Part shown: positions 1 through 11,920 of the stretch, one piece after another
How positions within the stretch are numbered: position 1 is the stretch's first letter
Layout: each line of letters starts with the position of its first letter
From: Elephas maximus indicus
Lineage: Eukaryota; Chordata; Mammalia; Proboscidea; Elephantidae
Length of the DNA stretch: 64,000 nt
Reading direction: 5' to 3'
Assembly (NCBI RefSeq): GCF_024166365.1
Contig: NC_064831.1
Coordinates: 50,469,768-50,533,767 of the forward strand
The notes under the pieces: generated by a model
Database searches by the model: none
Told to the model about the DNA's origin: nothing
The model's input: only the letters and a program-made list of their open reading frames with translations
Program-made: the position numbers and the translations under genes

Positions 1-1010
1 AAATCCCCATAAATAGCTTGGGGTGGTTAACCTGAATCTCACCTGGGAGGCTGAAGTCTAAAGGAATCTAAGTGTATTTCACCTAAATGATTTACCAAGC
101 AAACAGCCTGCTGAGATGCAGCATCTCAAGTGCTGGGAGACTTTCCAAGTGAACAATCTGATCCAGTCCACAAATGCTGACTCCAGAAACTACAGAGAAA
201 TTAAATGGAGGCTCCTTCTGCAAGTGGAAGGTCCCCAGACCCTGTCCTCCATCAGCTATTTCTCCCAAGCCCATTGTCTGCATGTTTCAAACTGAACTGG
301 AAAAAGGACAAAATCGTGGGGCCCAGGATCAATGGCCTAGTCTAACCCACTTAAGACATAAATCTGCTCACTCCTAAGTCATAACACCAGAAGGCATGCA
401 CTGCCAGTGGGATATAACCTTCTTATCTTCAGAACACTGCTGCTTCCTCACCACCCGCCACCATGTCTGGTGAGGTGGCTTGTTCCTGTGGAAACAGCTT
501 GGTACAGGTGGAAGCTGCCAGGTCACGCGGTCACTCACCACTTGTGCCCAGGATGCAGCTGAAGGATGAGGACGGGCCACTCAGCTACCTATGTCAGCAC
601 AATTATTGTCAGCAATGGCAGACTGCCAGCGCTACAAAAGCTCTGAATCTAACGCAGTTCCTGACAGCAGGCACAGACGCCCAGGAGAGGAGATGCTGCC
701 TCTCTGGATTTGCACTTGCAGATACTCACGTTCCAGTGCACAGGGAAGTGTTTGCTGTGGGGGGGTGGGGAGCAGGGGCTACAATAAACTGCAAAAGCAT
801 AGAGAATGCAACCAACCTGGATAATGCTTCCTTTGCCTATTCCATTCCATTCTCTTCTGTTCCATAGAGACGGTCACAAAGTAATACAAGTAAAGGCCCA
901 CACTGGGAAGAGTGATGGGGGGGGTGGTCCCCACAGAATGACGGTAAGAACTCAGCAAACTCTGTTACCCAGGCAGATTTAAAAATTTTTCTTTTAAAAT
1001 TCTAATAAGA

Positions 1011-1587
1011 GACTTCCAGCGTAGCCATGGCTAACGCTACCACCAACCCATGATAGCTGTGGCCGCTAGAGTTTGTGGACAAGTATACAGGACCAAGAAC
1101 TCACATTGTGATGAAGAGTGATGAGAAAATTGTTGGCTTCTAGGTTTTGATGACTTTGTCAATATGGTATTGGAAGACGTTACTGAGTTTGAAATCACAG
1201 CAGAAGGAAGAAGGATTACTAAATTAGATGAGGTTTTGCTAAATGGAAATAATAGAACGATGCTTGGTGCTGGAGGAGAAGGCCCTGAAGTATGGGTGGG
1301 TGTTCTTGACTTACGCTAGCTTGTCTTGTTCTATAAAGGCAACGAAATCGATTTTTTTTTTAACTTTTTAATCTTGAGATTCTATAGCAGTAACATTCCT
1401 GTTAAAGGGAAATGCTTTGAAGATGCATTGTAAATGCCTTTTTTTGTTAAGTTAATCATGATTACCTTAGAAAAAGAAGAGTAAACAATTTGCTGTTTGA
1501 AGACTAAAACAAAGGCAATTTTGGTTAAAAAATAACAGAAGTTAAAACGGTTTTTGAGATTGTTGAGGAACTGAGATACACATTTAT
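1011..1587 (+). pseudogene. LSM5P: LSM5 processed pseudogene
   Basis: From the ATG at 1027 the frame reads MANATTNP then two stops, and continues with LEFVDK, HIVMKSDEKIVG, a further stop and a one-base frame change, then GFDDFVNMVLEDVTEFEI, EGRRITKLDEVLLNGNN, and GGEGPEV. This is the order of the human U6 snRNA-associated Sm-like protein LSm5 (about 91 residues; Sm1 and Sm2 motifs). No introns interrupt it. The natural stop after PEV is lost (TGG instead of TGA). The 5' leader ACTTCCAGCGTAGCC and a probable 3' UTR (about 1296-1587) flank it, as expected for an mRNA reverse-transcribed by L1. It sits antisense to ANXA2 inside intron 3. Not functional. Confidence 0.88.
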
Positions 1588-1784
1588 CTGGGTGGCGCAA
1601 ATGGTTTGCCCTTGACTATAACCTAAAGGTCAGCAGTTGGAACCCACCCAGTGCGCCACAGAAGGCCTGGAGGTCTATTCCCGTAAAGGTGACAGCCAGG
1701 AAAACCCTGTGGAGCAGCTCTGCTCTGTAACACATGAGATCTCCATGAGTCGGAATCAACTCTATGGCAACGGGTTTGGTTTTG
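1588..1784 (+). mobile_element. AfroSINE, older long-body subfamily
   Basis: Head GGTGGCGCAAATGGTT, body with GAAGGCCTGGAGGTCTATTC and tail ATGAGTCGGAATCAACTCTA. The body type with 'aggcctgg(a/c)gatct.cttc..aaa..cagcca' differs from the shorter, younger copies elsewhere. It abuts the 3' end of the LSM5 pseudogene. Confidence 0.85.
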
Positions 1785-2583
1785 CTTCATGGAAAACGGC
1801 ATAATGGGATTTTGAAGCATTTGCTCCTTGAATGAAAACAGTCAGCTAATCCAATCGGCTATCCACAAAAATGTTTTTTTCAACAGTTGGGTCTGATGGG
1901 GTGTGCAGAAAGGCCAGCCAGTGTTCTAAATGCTAGCCAGCCTGAAACAGTGACTTTGCTAAGTGAATGGTGCCGGAAGCCCCACCAACAGTGGAGCTCA
2001 AGCAGAAAACTCTGGGGTCCCAGGCCCCGTACCACCCTCAGTATTTTTAAAGTGTAAAGAACACATTTCCTGTCTAAGATAATGGCTGAGTCCAAAACCA
2101 CAAAATCAGTCTCCTGGAGATTGCTCCTCCTCTCTGCGGTGGAAATCCCGAGTCAGCTCCCCAGACTGGCAGTCCACGGAAAATGTGTATCTTCACTGTC
2201 CGTGGAAAAGAACCAGCAGGCCGTCCTGAATGGGATGCTGACTTACTTCTGCCAAGGCACTCTGACAGCACAAAGAGAACAGACTCCATTTGTGTGTGCT
2301 GAGGGGCTGAGGGGGCCTGGGAGTGGAGGCTAACTTGTTGGAAAGTCAAGGAAAACTGCCCAGATCCTCTCCTTATCTACTCACAGGAATGGCTATGACT
2401 CTGCTTAGATTAATAACTGAGTACGTCAGTACCGAACCTCAGAAGAAAATCACCTTTACAGCAAGTGGTCAGAGGCACACCACACAGACAGGAGAGGGCC
2501 ACAGACCCATGGGCGTGTCATTGTGGACATATTTTATTTATTAAAATACTGAGAAACATTTGCTGAACACCTACTATGTGCCA

Positions 2584-2783
2584 CGTGCAAATGGTTAAGC
2601 ACTCAGCTGCTAGCCGAAAGGTTAGAGGTTGGAGTCCACCCAGAGACACCTTGGAAGAAAGTCCTGGCAATCTACTTCCGAAAAATTGGCTGCTGAAAAC
2701 CCTAGAGAGTACAGTTCTACTTTCACACACCTGGGGTTGCCATTAGTAGGAATCAACTTGACTGCTACTGGTCTTTTGGTTTT
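2584..2783 (+). mobile_element. AfroSINE (long body) splitting a MIR
   Basis: Head TGCAAATGGTTAAGCACTC, body with GAAAGTCCTGGCAATCTACT, diverged tail. It interrupts a MIR-like sequence: left half 2545-2583 (ACACCTACTATGTGCCA), right half 2784-2890. The flanks CTACTATGTGCC and CTACATGTCA look like a decayed target duplication. Confidence 0.8.
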
Positions 2784-3236
2784 ACTACATGTCAGGCGTT
2801 TTACTAAGTACTTTATAGATACTCGATCATTAAATTCACACCACACCCCTCAGAGATGGCTGTTAAGTCACCCCTGTACTACCCGGCAACATAAACCTGT
2901 TTCTGAACCAAGTCTAGCAATCTTTTTCCAACATTCTTTTTATTGCGCTACAAATAGTCTTTCCAGTTTCCCTTTAAATCAGCCTTACCTCAATGAGTTA
3001 AGTCTTTGACACCTATCCATCCTATATTTATATGAGTCATGCTTTTAATTTTTGACATCAGACTTTGACACTCCTCAATCTAGTTCCAAAAAAGAAGTTG
3101 GGATAGTGATTGTGTCTACATGTGTATATAATTAGACTTCCTATACAGTTCCAAACATACATTGAATAATCTGCAGCTAATAATTTGCCACCCAGTAACA
3201 ATTCACAGCCACTGAAGAGATAACCCAACAGTTACG

Positions 3237-3633
3237 AATTGAATTGTGCCCCCCAAAAAGTTATGCTGAAGTTCTAACACTCGTACCTATAATATGACCC
3301 TGTTTGGAAATAGAGGTTTTCTTTCATGTTAATGAGGTCATATCTGAGAAGGGTGGGTCCTACACCTAATCACTTCTGAGTGGTGTCTTAGAAAATGAGC
3401 AGAATATAGACAGAGATACACAAACACAGGAAGATGTCACAGATGCATCTGTAAGCAGCAAAGGAACCCCAAGGACTGCCAGCAGTCAGCAGAAACTGGG
3501 AGAGAGGCCTGACCTGGCTGAGACCCTCATCTGGATTTTCACCTTCAGAACTGTGAGTGAATAAATGTCTTCTTTAAAGCCACCCATGAGTGGTAATTTT
3601 TGTTATGGCAGCACTACGAAACTAAGACACCAA
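3237..3633 (+). mobile_element. MaLR-like solo LTR remnant
   Basis: Starts AATTGAATTGTGCCCCCCAA and contains AATGAGGTCATATCTG, GGTGTCTTAGAAAATGAG, CAGAACTGTGAGTGAATAAA (polyadenylation signal) and TTGTTATGGCAGCACTACG. This is the well-known motif order of MLT/MST-type MaLR LTRs. No internal retroviral genes adjoin it. Subfamily not assigned. Confidence 0.65.
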
Positions 3634-4164
3634 CTGAAGTTTTTTTCAACAGAAAGAGCTAGAAGACTTTCCTCTGGAGAGAGCCATTAATAACTCGGCA
3701 GGAGAGGGGCAGTCCCTCACAACAAGCTTCCTATACCAACACGTCATCCACCTACTGGGTGTGATCTTAGGGAAAATAAGCCCCTTCCTTTCCTCCTCCC
3801 CCACACACCACTGCTCCGAAGCATCTTCCCCACAGTTAGCCATGGTGCTGTCTGGCCCGGAATGCCTGTTATGGGAGCTACCCCTCTGGACCATTCAGCA
3901 GAAGCTGGACCTCTCACCAGGAGAGACACCTCTGGGTAGGTGGCAGATGCAAAGAGAGACACCTGGATAAGTGGGGGCGACAAATGTGCTATAGAAACCG
4001 TGTGAAACTCAGTCCCTATGGCTTGATTTCTCACCCTGTAAATCAGAGATAATGATCATACTTCTTTTACAGGGATGCAGAAAGGATGGCTGAGCTAATG
4101 ATCAGGAACGGGTCTACAGCTTTCACAAAGCTTCTCTGTCGCAGGCCTACCCCTGTGTACATTC

Positions 4165-4440
4165 AATTAAAAAAAATTTTTTTTTCCCCATTTTGGCAAA
4201 TGTATATACAGCCAAAGATACACCATTTCAACAATTTCTACATGCACAATTCAGTGATGCTGGCTACATTTGTGCTACCACACTTGCTATCCTTTTCCAA
4301 ATTATTCTACCATTATTGTCTTAAACTCACTGCCGCCTAAGCTCCTCATCTAACCTTTCTAGTTGCCATAGTCATTTTGATCCCAACCTAGATAATTCTT
4401 TAAAATAGCATGATGCTCAAAGCAGATGAATGCATTCTAT
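4165..4440 (+). mobile_element. L1 3' region fragment
   Basis: TTTTGGCAAATGTATATACA, ACAATTCAGTGATGCTGGCT and TTTGTGCTACCACACTTGCT resemble the 3' end of old mammalian L1 elements (accatttcaac..gtgcaattcagtg). Degenerate; boundaries approximate. Confidence 0.5.
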
Positions 4441-5094
4441 TTTCGGTCTATGAAAATATAATGCACAGAGGAGGATGGGAAACACTTTTGTCATTAGCAC
4501 ATTAGTTTACTGGTCCAGCCATGGGATAAACCCCGCCAGCTGCCTGTGGGTGATGGGGTAAAAACTCAGCACCACCTGAGGTGGGAAGAGACTAGGGAAC
4601 AGGGTGTCTCTCCCAGCTCTGGCACAGACAGAGGACATGGCCCGATTCAGGGAAAGGCTGGCTTCACCAAGTGCCAAGGAAGGAGGTTTGGCCCAGAAAA
4701 CAAATTTCTTGTTTCCATTTTGTTCTGATCTCACCTCAGCCAGGTCCCTTAAAAAGGATTTAAGGTGTAATCTATGTAATCCCATTAGATACTTGAATAA
4801 TCTAGACCCCTGTCAGCCTTCCATACATAAAATTTTATTTCTTAAATATTCTATATGGCTTGCAGGAAAACACAAAACAGGCCACCACTCAAGATTCAAA
4901 TCAAATCAAATGGTGAATGAAGGAATACTCAGAGAATGTAAGTACCATTTGGGGCACTGCTTCTCCATCAACCTCATAAGACAGTAAACAAAAATATCTC
5001 AACAGATGCAATAAAAGCCAGCAAGCCCACCCTCCACTCAACTGACCATGGAGAAGTTACTATTTATCATCTTAGCATTGTTGACACCATTAAG

Positions 5095-5278
5095 AGGCCC
5101 TGGATGACACAAATGGGTAAGCGCTGGACTACTAACCAAAGGGTTGGGGGTTCAAACCCAACTAGAAGCGCCTTGGAAGAATAGCCTGGTGATCTGTTTC
5201 CAAAAGGAAACCCCTATGGAGCAGTTCTACTCTGCACACATGGGGTAGCCGTGAGCAACCCCACAGCAGCTAAGAACA
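5095..5278 (+). mobile_element. AfroSINE (long body)
   Basis: Head AGGCCCTGGATGACACAAAT, then AAGCGCTGGACTACTAACCA, box-B-like GGGTTCAAACCC, body and a decayed tail. Confidence 0.8.
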
Positions 5279-8019
5279 CCACTTCTCTTGGCCCTGGCTG
5301 ACACTGCTGCTTGGGTTTCCTCAGGGAAAAGAGGTAACAGTTTTTACAAAAAAGAAAAAGGTTGAGAAGAGGCAAGTGACGAAAACTGACACCTACAACT
5401 AGACAGTCATCAGGGACTCCTTCACCCTGTTTTACAGGCCACCTGGCTTGGGTGTGGCACTTACACAGCCACATAGACAAGTACTGTGAGGGAGAATATC
5501 CGTGTCTGCAGAATAAAGGTGACTCATCCCTGGCCTCTCTTTGCCCCCAGCACTGCTGTTAAGAGGAGAACTCGGTCTAAAGTAAATTTCCACACAAAGT
5601 GGGGAGGCCTCAGCACCTGGAAGCCTTCTGTTCCCTTCTGTGAGCACGCGCCCTCTGGGGGGTGAGGAGGCCCACGGCTGCCTGAGTCACGGAGGCCCTT
5701 CTCACAGGCACTCTCTCACCCACACCTCGGGCTTCCTGTTGGTCTCCCTCCTCACCTCCCATCCCTACAAGGAAGATTCTACACTTAGAGGGGAGAGGTC
5801 ACTTCTCAGTGCCAGTCTGCCTTCTGGCAGCCTCAAGAGAAGATATTTCTAACTGCTGTGCTCAGGTGAATATGCCTGCAGGTGGTCAGGTGTCACCAAA
5901 AATACACACCCTGGCTTGCTTCTCCCTGGCGTGGAAAGTTGGTCTTTTGGCCACGCAGGGAATCTTGAGCGGTTCCATTTTAAAAGTACAAGGGAAAAAC
6001 GTGCTAAAACTTGCCACAGCTATGATTCTATACTTGTGCTTTGGGGGGGTGGGGGGACAATCCGCTTTTTGATTCCCTTCCGGAGAACACAAATACTGCT
6101 AAAATCAAAAGTGGCAATAATAACAGGGCTACTCATTACCGTCCCTCCCCACGGAGGGACCAAAGCTGTACCAGCTTATTGGCACTTACACTGACTCTGG
6201 AGTTGTGCTAATTACCATCTATTTTATGTAGTCTAGATTCATCCTTTTCTAATTTAGCTGACTTTCCTCTCTAGTTATTTAGACCCATATGGTAAACCAT
6301 TCACAGCTGTGTTGTACCCTCCACAGTGTATATTTAACCCAAGGCCAATCTAGACCAAGGAACTCCTACAGATTTAGGTCTCAGAAGCCTCTCGCTAATT
6401 AAGCAATACTACTACTTTTGCGTGGCTTTACTTGGCTTCTAAGTAGACACAAATTAAGGTAAGTAATTGCATGGACACAAAACAATCGTGCATTTGGTCT
6501 AGGTAACACAGTCAAGAAATACTGAGATTCCTTCAAACTGGAATCTAAAAACAAAGCAGTCTTATGAGAATGGGCTACATTCATTTAGCTTCTGGAGCTT
6601 TCCTTGCTGCCTCATCACCATGTGTCCGCACCTGCATCCCCACTCACCTGTGTTCTGCTATCTGTGTCCCTGTAACTACTACTTGGGTTAAACGTTTATG
6701 TCTTCACAGGGTTCTGTGAGCCTGGGCATTAAAAATGGTTAATGAAAATAAAGTGCTTGCCCTCAAGGAGCTCACGATCTAGTAGGAGAGACAAGTCCAC
6801 AGGTCAATTGTTGTAACACAACATGACGAGAGCTACAAGTGAATATGTAACATATTGTGAGCACACAGACCAAGGAAGAGTTGATTCTGCCTCCTCAGAG
6901 AAAGCTTGGGGAAGGGCTTGTGCAAAGGCTTAGCCTGTGGAGTGAATGGGAGGAAGCTGTCTGGATGCTGGAAGTGGGGAGGTAGCGCCAGCACCCTCCT
7001 GAAAGAGCAAAGGCAGAGAGCAACCTTCTTTTTGAAGCACTGAACAGAGCCTGGAAATGGAGCTAAGAGAATCTGAATGGGATGAGGCAGGGAGGCCTAC
7101 TAAACGACAGGTGCCATACCAGCCCAGGTGAGAGATGTTAGGGCTGAGGAGAAGGGATGGACAAGAGCTGCTTCAGGGACCTTCTGGCCAGCATAGGCAG
7201 AGCCAGCTCACAGACCTCTGCCCAGCTCTTCCCCATCTAGCATTTGATGCCAGCTCTCACCTGCTCCTGTTTATATCCTAGTGTTTAAAGGCAACTGACC
7301 GACTAACCCTCTGCCACAGGTGGCTTGCTCGCAGCTCTCCTTCCTGAAAGTGCACAGACACCAGGGAAGTCAATGGAACATCACCTGGAGCCAGTGAGGA
7401 ATGTCGCAGCCCCCTCTGCCATTGGCAAGCAACCAGGCGTGTACACACATGCTGCTTTTGTGTTGAGAGAAGGAGACCCAGATAGTCATCTTTTCAGGAT
7501 CCACTGGCTTTTGTTCGAATCAGCATTTCAGGTTTATGCTTTCTTTCCTTTGATGTCAAGGAAAGACCAATTACTTGGCATCATGTCATCATTTCTAAGT
7601 GTTCTGAAAAAGAGCTTGAGGTGGGAGTGGGGTGAAGGTGTGGCTCAAGCTGCTTAATTACACTGAAGGTAGAAAGCATTCTAAAGAGGAAGGTAAGATC
7701 TCAGTTAGCTAATTTTTTAAAATGATGTAGTTATCTGAACAATAGCAAGGGGAAGGAGAAAGGAATAAAAGGGCTCTTGCTTTTCCCAACTAATGTGACC
7801 GCATTATTGCCTTCTGCATACATGTCATCATAGAAAATTTGGAAAATATACTGAAAGCACAATAAAGAATGAATTACCTATAATTCTAGTAATAATCATT
7901 TAATATTATCTTTTGATATAAAAAAGTTGTCTGTAATCATACCCTATATACTCTTTTATATCCATTTTACCACACAACTAACAAATTTAAGGTGAATGGA
8001 TGTTAAAATGAGTGAAATC

Positions 8020-8262
8020 CTAGACTAGGAGTGTGCAAACTATGGCCTGTGGCCCAAATCTAGCTGGCTGTATGTGTTTGTAAATAAAGTTTTATTAGAA
8101 CACAGCCACACCCATTCATTCACCTGCTATTTATGGTTGCTTTCCTGCTATCATGCCAAAGTTGAGTAGTTGCTTAGGAACGAGACCATAGAACATGCAA
8201 AGTCTAAAATATTTAGGATTTGGCCCTTTACATAAAAAATTTGCTGACCTCTGTTCCAGATA
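8020..8262 (+). mobile_element. hAT-like non-autonomous DNA transposon remnant
   Basis: Reads GTGCAAACTATGGCCTGTGG, AAATAAAGTTTTATTAGAAC, ACAGCCACACCCATTCATTC and TTTGGCCCTTTACAT, ending TTTGCTGACCTCTGTTC. The ends are imperfect inverted repeats (GTGTGCAAACT against AGGTCAGCAAAT). This matches the old mammalian hAT (Charlie-type) MITE with that internal sequence; exact name not assigned. Confidence 0.65.
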
Positions 8263-8824
8263 ATAACAGCTTAGATTCCAATTTTTTTTTGTTAAGAAAA
8301 GCAAAGTTAATATATCCTAATGTCTTAGGACTAGGCTGAACTGTGTCTTCAGAGTTTTATCCAACTTAAAAAGATCAATCTCCTAGTTCTCATTAGGTAA
8401 AGATCCAAAATATTACAAATTGTTGAGGCTAACTTGAAGCTTGGATGACCTGCCCGACGGAAACAATAGCCTCAGAAGCTTTATAAACAAGCACACCTCT
8501 TCTGGTTTATTTTTCTATCAGCAATTACTAACTACCTCTCAGTATGAATTAGGGTGGCAGAGAAATCATAAAGCTGGCCTGCTTCTAAAAACAATAGAGC
8601 CATATCCTGGAAAATGATGGTTCAAATATATATCTTTTTTTTTCTTATAAAAGTATTACATGTTCAGAGTAGTAATTTGGAAAATATAGAATAGCCCAAA
8701 GGGAAAAAAAAAATCCCCCCAGTCCTATCCACCCCCCCAAAAAACATGGTTAACTTATAGGTGTATTTCTTCCAGTGTTCTCCTCTGAACCTTTTTTAAA
8801 AAAACACAGCTAACATCTTTGGGG

Positions 8825-8940
8825 TAATAAGAATGCCTAACTTATAGGCCTGCTGTAAGGATTCAATGAGATAATTCATTTAAAGAGTTTAGAATATCTG
8901 GTACACAGCAAGTGCTCAATAAATGATATCTACTACTAGA
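8825..8940 (+). repeat. MIR fragment
   Basis: Contains AGGATTCAATGAGATAATTC and CAGCAAGTGCTCAATAAATG, the conserved 3' half of MIR elements. Confidence 0.65.
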
Positions 8941-9000
8941 CTCTGTATACCTAAAATTTTGCACCCTGATTGGTTACTTATATTTTAACATACTAATTTT

Positions 9001-9060
9001 CCTGAGTTGGAATTGACTCCATGGCAACAGGTTTGTTTTTTTTTTTTTTTTTTTTGGTTT
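9001..9060 (+). mobile_element. AfroSINE 3' tail stub with T-run
   Basis: CTGAGTTGGAATTGACTCCA and TGGCAACAGGTTTG followed by a T tract of about 20. Only the SINE 3' end is present, so it is a severely 5'-truncated copy. Confidence 0.7.
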
Positions 9061-9180
9061 GATTTCCATGTTATTGAAAACTGTTCATACTGGTGCTGAT
9101 GGGTACAGGGTTTCTTCTTGGATGATGAAAATGTTCTCAAATTTATTGTGCTGGTGGTGACACAGCTCTGTGAATATGCT

Positions 9181-9325
9181 AAAAACCACTGCTGTTGTTG
9201 TCTTATGCCGTGGAGTCGATTCCGACTCATACCGACCTTATAGGACAGAGTGGAACTGCCCCATAGGGTTTCCAAGGAATGGTTGGTTAGCAGCCAAGCT
9301 CTTAACCACTACACCACCAGGGCTC
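9181..9325 (-). mobile_element. AfroSINE
   Basis: Reverse orientation: tail GTGGAGTCGATTCCGACTCA, body GTTTCCAAGGAATGG, head CTTAACCACTACACCACCAG. Followed by an A-run of about 20 on the plus strand. Confidence 0.88.
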
Positions 9326-9480
9326 AAAAAAAAAAAAAAAAAAAAACCACTTGTAATGATCAGTTCATACAGGTAAGTTGTATAGTATGTAAATTGTATC
9401 TCTAAAAAGTGTTCATAAACTTTACTTCTTACGTCTACATGACAGACATTTTATAGACCTTCTCTGTAATAGAATAAATC

Positions 9481-9637
9481 AAAAAACCCACTCACTGGGG
9501 TCGAGTTGATTCTAACATAGTGACACCACAGGACAGAGTAGAACTGCCCCATAGGGTTTCCAAGTAGTCGCTGGTGGATTCCAACTGCCGACCTTTTGGT
9601 TAGCAGCCGAGGTCCTAACCACTACCTCACCAGGGCT
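9481..9637 (-). mobile_element. AfroSINE
   Basis: Reverse copy with GGTCGAGTTGATTCTAACAT, CCGACCTTTTGGTTAGCAG and CACCAGGGCT. Only about 155 bp from the previous reverse copy. Confidence 0.85.
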
Positions 9638-10434
9638 AGGCACCAAAAAATGAATTAATTTTTAAAAAGTGGCCCTGAGTGTCGCTCACTGGACATTAAG
9701 TCTGGAAGAGAAGGGTAGCAAAAGCTGGATCACAAACGCAAAATGCATCAGATATCAATAAGATTGTAGCTAGAAAATGTTTTTCCTGCCTCAAAATAAC
9801 TCCAGGCAAAGAAAAAAGCCCAGTCCTAACAAGTGGGTGGTGTAGCATGGCGGTATTTAAGAACACAGGCCTGGGGTAGACAGAGCTGTGTTCAAATCCC
9901 AATCCCAAACAAAGCTGAGAGACCCGGAGCTTGTTGCCACCGATCTTGTCACCCATAAGTTGGGCATGATCGGGCACCACTTCAGAAGGTTAACTTGAAG
10001 TTCACCTAGGAGAACCGTTTCTGAAGTGTCTGGTGCAAGTCTGTTCAAACCACTCAGTGATGACACTGATGACCTCAGATGTTTTGAACCAAACTGGAAT
10101 GCAAGAATTAAAACCTTAGCCCTCCAGACATTTCTGCTTAGAAACTGCAGTATCAACCCACCAACTCAGAAAGGGCCTGGAGGTATTTTTATTACCATGG
10201 GAGTTTCAGTTATGACCAGAGTTCATTTGCGCAATCTTTACATTCCAGCTTGCTAAAAGCCTTCTCAGGCAGGGACAAAAAAGAAGGCTTTGTCCCTGGC
10301 CTGATGAGTTAACTGTTAAACTTGAGTGTGTTTCTAAATGGCAAGTTGGGAAACCACAGGAATTCAGGCACACCCAAACAGTGAGATAGGGTGAATTTTA
10401 GGAAAGTGGAGAGCTTGTGTGTGTGTTAGGATAT

Positions 10435-10788
10435 TTTGAGCACGGTCTACATGCCAGGAGCCATGCTTACTGCTTCATCCTTTACTTCATTTAATCTTCA
10501 CAATAACCCTGTCAGGTGGGTATCAGATTACCCCACTTAATTCAGAACATCAGCCAATGAAAACCCTGTGGATCACAATGGTCTGATCTGCAACCCATCA
10601 CCAGGTGGTGCAGGACCAGGCAGCATGTCGTTCCATTGTGCGTGGGGATACCATAGTTGGGGGCTGACTGGATGGCAGCCAACGTCAACACAGGTAAGGA
10701 AACTGAGGCTTAGCACAGCTAGGTATTTTTCTGGAGTCAGGTAACATGTATGTGGCAGAGCCAGGATTTGAACCCAGACTCACAAATA
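10435..10788 (+). repeat. MIR split by a SINE insertion
   Basis: Left part has ACTTCATTTAATCTTCACAA and CCTGTCAGGTGGGTAT; right part resumes GGAAACTGAGGCTTAGCACA and GCCAGGATTTGAACCCAGAC. The two halves are in the correct MIR order and are parted by the SINE at 10543-10690. Confidence 0.7.
10543..10690 (+). mobile_element. 3' part of long SINE subfamily with RTE-like end
   Basis: CAGCCAATGAAAACCCTGTG, GGATCACAATGGTCTGATCT, GGTGCAGGACCAGGCAGCAT and GGCTGACTGGATGGCAGCCA. The segment 'gcaggacc(a/g)ggcag' is also found near the 3' end of the RTE LINE (43930-43945). The tRNA-like head is absent. Confidence 0.7.
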
Positions 10789-10954
10789 CCAAAAAAACAA
10801 ACCCAGTGCCGTCGAGTCGATTCCGACTCATAGCGACTCTATAGGACAGAGTAGAACTGCCCCACAGAGTTTCCAAGAAGTGCCTGGTGGATTCGAACCA
10901 CCGACCCTTTGGTTAGCAGCTGTAGCACTTAACCACTACACCACCAGGGTTTCC
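10789..10954 (-). mobile_element. AfroSINE (young-looking)
   Basis: Reverse copy, little diverged: CCGTCGAGTCGATTCCGACT, GATTCGAACCACCGACCC, CACTTAACCACTACACCACC. It caps the right end of the MIR. Confidence 0.92.
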
Positions 10955-11442
10955 ACAGATTTACACATACTCTCGTCCAAAAGAGCCACTAAGTAGACAG
11001 GACTGTAGTGAGATGAGCCCTCCGGATTTAGTTTTATTTTGTGATTAGTGTAATTTTCTGATCAACCCTCTGATTTGCCAACAAGGATAGTCATTTAAAA
11101 AGCACTGAAAAAAGATGACTTTTTAATGGTCTAATTTGAACGCTTCCTTATTCTCCGTTCAGCTGTCCAGGCTGCCATCCTGGGCAGGGGGGGGGGGTCC
11201 ACTGTGTCCAGATAGAACATAAGGCTGTTATGAAGCACAGGATGCAAGCCCTGAGCCCTGTCATATTCACAGGATGTAAAGGGATCTTTACATTTTCCTA
11301 CTTGTCTCTGAAAATGAAGTCACTCGGTTTCTCCAAGGGTTATAGGAAAAGTGACCATGTAATGTATCCTCCAAAATAAGAGAGTTCTGAGAGAGAAAGG
11401 AGCTGCTGTTAGTAAATGGGTCAGGCATAGACTAGGACATAT

Positions 11443-11612
11443 GAAGCCCAGGGGGTGCAGTGGTTAAGAGCTACGGCTGCTAGGCTGCTAACCAAAAGGT
11501 CAGCAGTGTGAATCCACCAGCTGCTCCCTGGAAACCCTACAGGGCAGCTCTACTCTGTCCTATAGGGTCACTATGAGTCAGGATCGGCTCGACAACAATG
11601 GGTTTTTTTTGT
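11443..11612 (+). mobile_element. AfroSINE
   Basis: GGGTGCAGTGGTTAAGAGCT, a local duplication 'ggctgcta' twice, AACCAAAAGGTCAGCAG, TCACTATGAGTCAGGATCGG, then a T-run and GTTGTTGTTGTT. Confidence 0.9.
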
Positions 11613-11708
11613 TGTTGTTGTTTAGTTTTAGGTTCCCACATCAACCTAGTTGGGAGTCCTGGTCTTTCAGTGAGCTATATATGGATTCTATACATGGGTC
11701 AGTCATTT

Positions 11709-11920
11709 GGAAGCCCTGGGTGCTGGGTGGTACAAATTATTGATGAGCTCTGCTGGTAACCAAAAGGCTGGAGGTTTTTGTCCACCCAGAGGCTCTTAGG
11801 AAGAAAGGCCTGGAGATCTGCTTCTGAAAAATCAGCCACTGAAAATCCTATGGAGCACAGTACTATTCTGACACACATGGGGTCACCATGAGTCAGAGTG
11901 ACTTGGCAAACAACCGGTTT
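11709..11920 (+). mobile_element. AfroSINE (long body)
   Basis: GAAGCCCTGGGTGCTGGGTG, AACCAAAAGGCTGGAGG, body AAAGGCCTGGAGATCTGCTT, tail TCACCATGAGTCAGAGTGAC. Confidence 0.85.

Noticed and set aside
463..867. A 134-codon plus frame starting ATGTCTGGTGAGGTG
   Set aside because: No recognisable domain, no splice context and mixed composition; most likely chance within ANXA2 intron 3.
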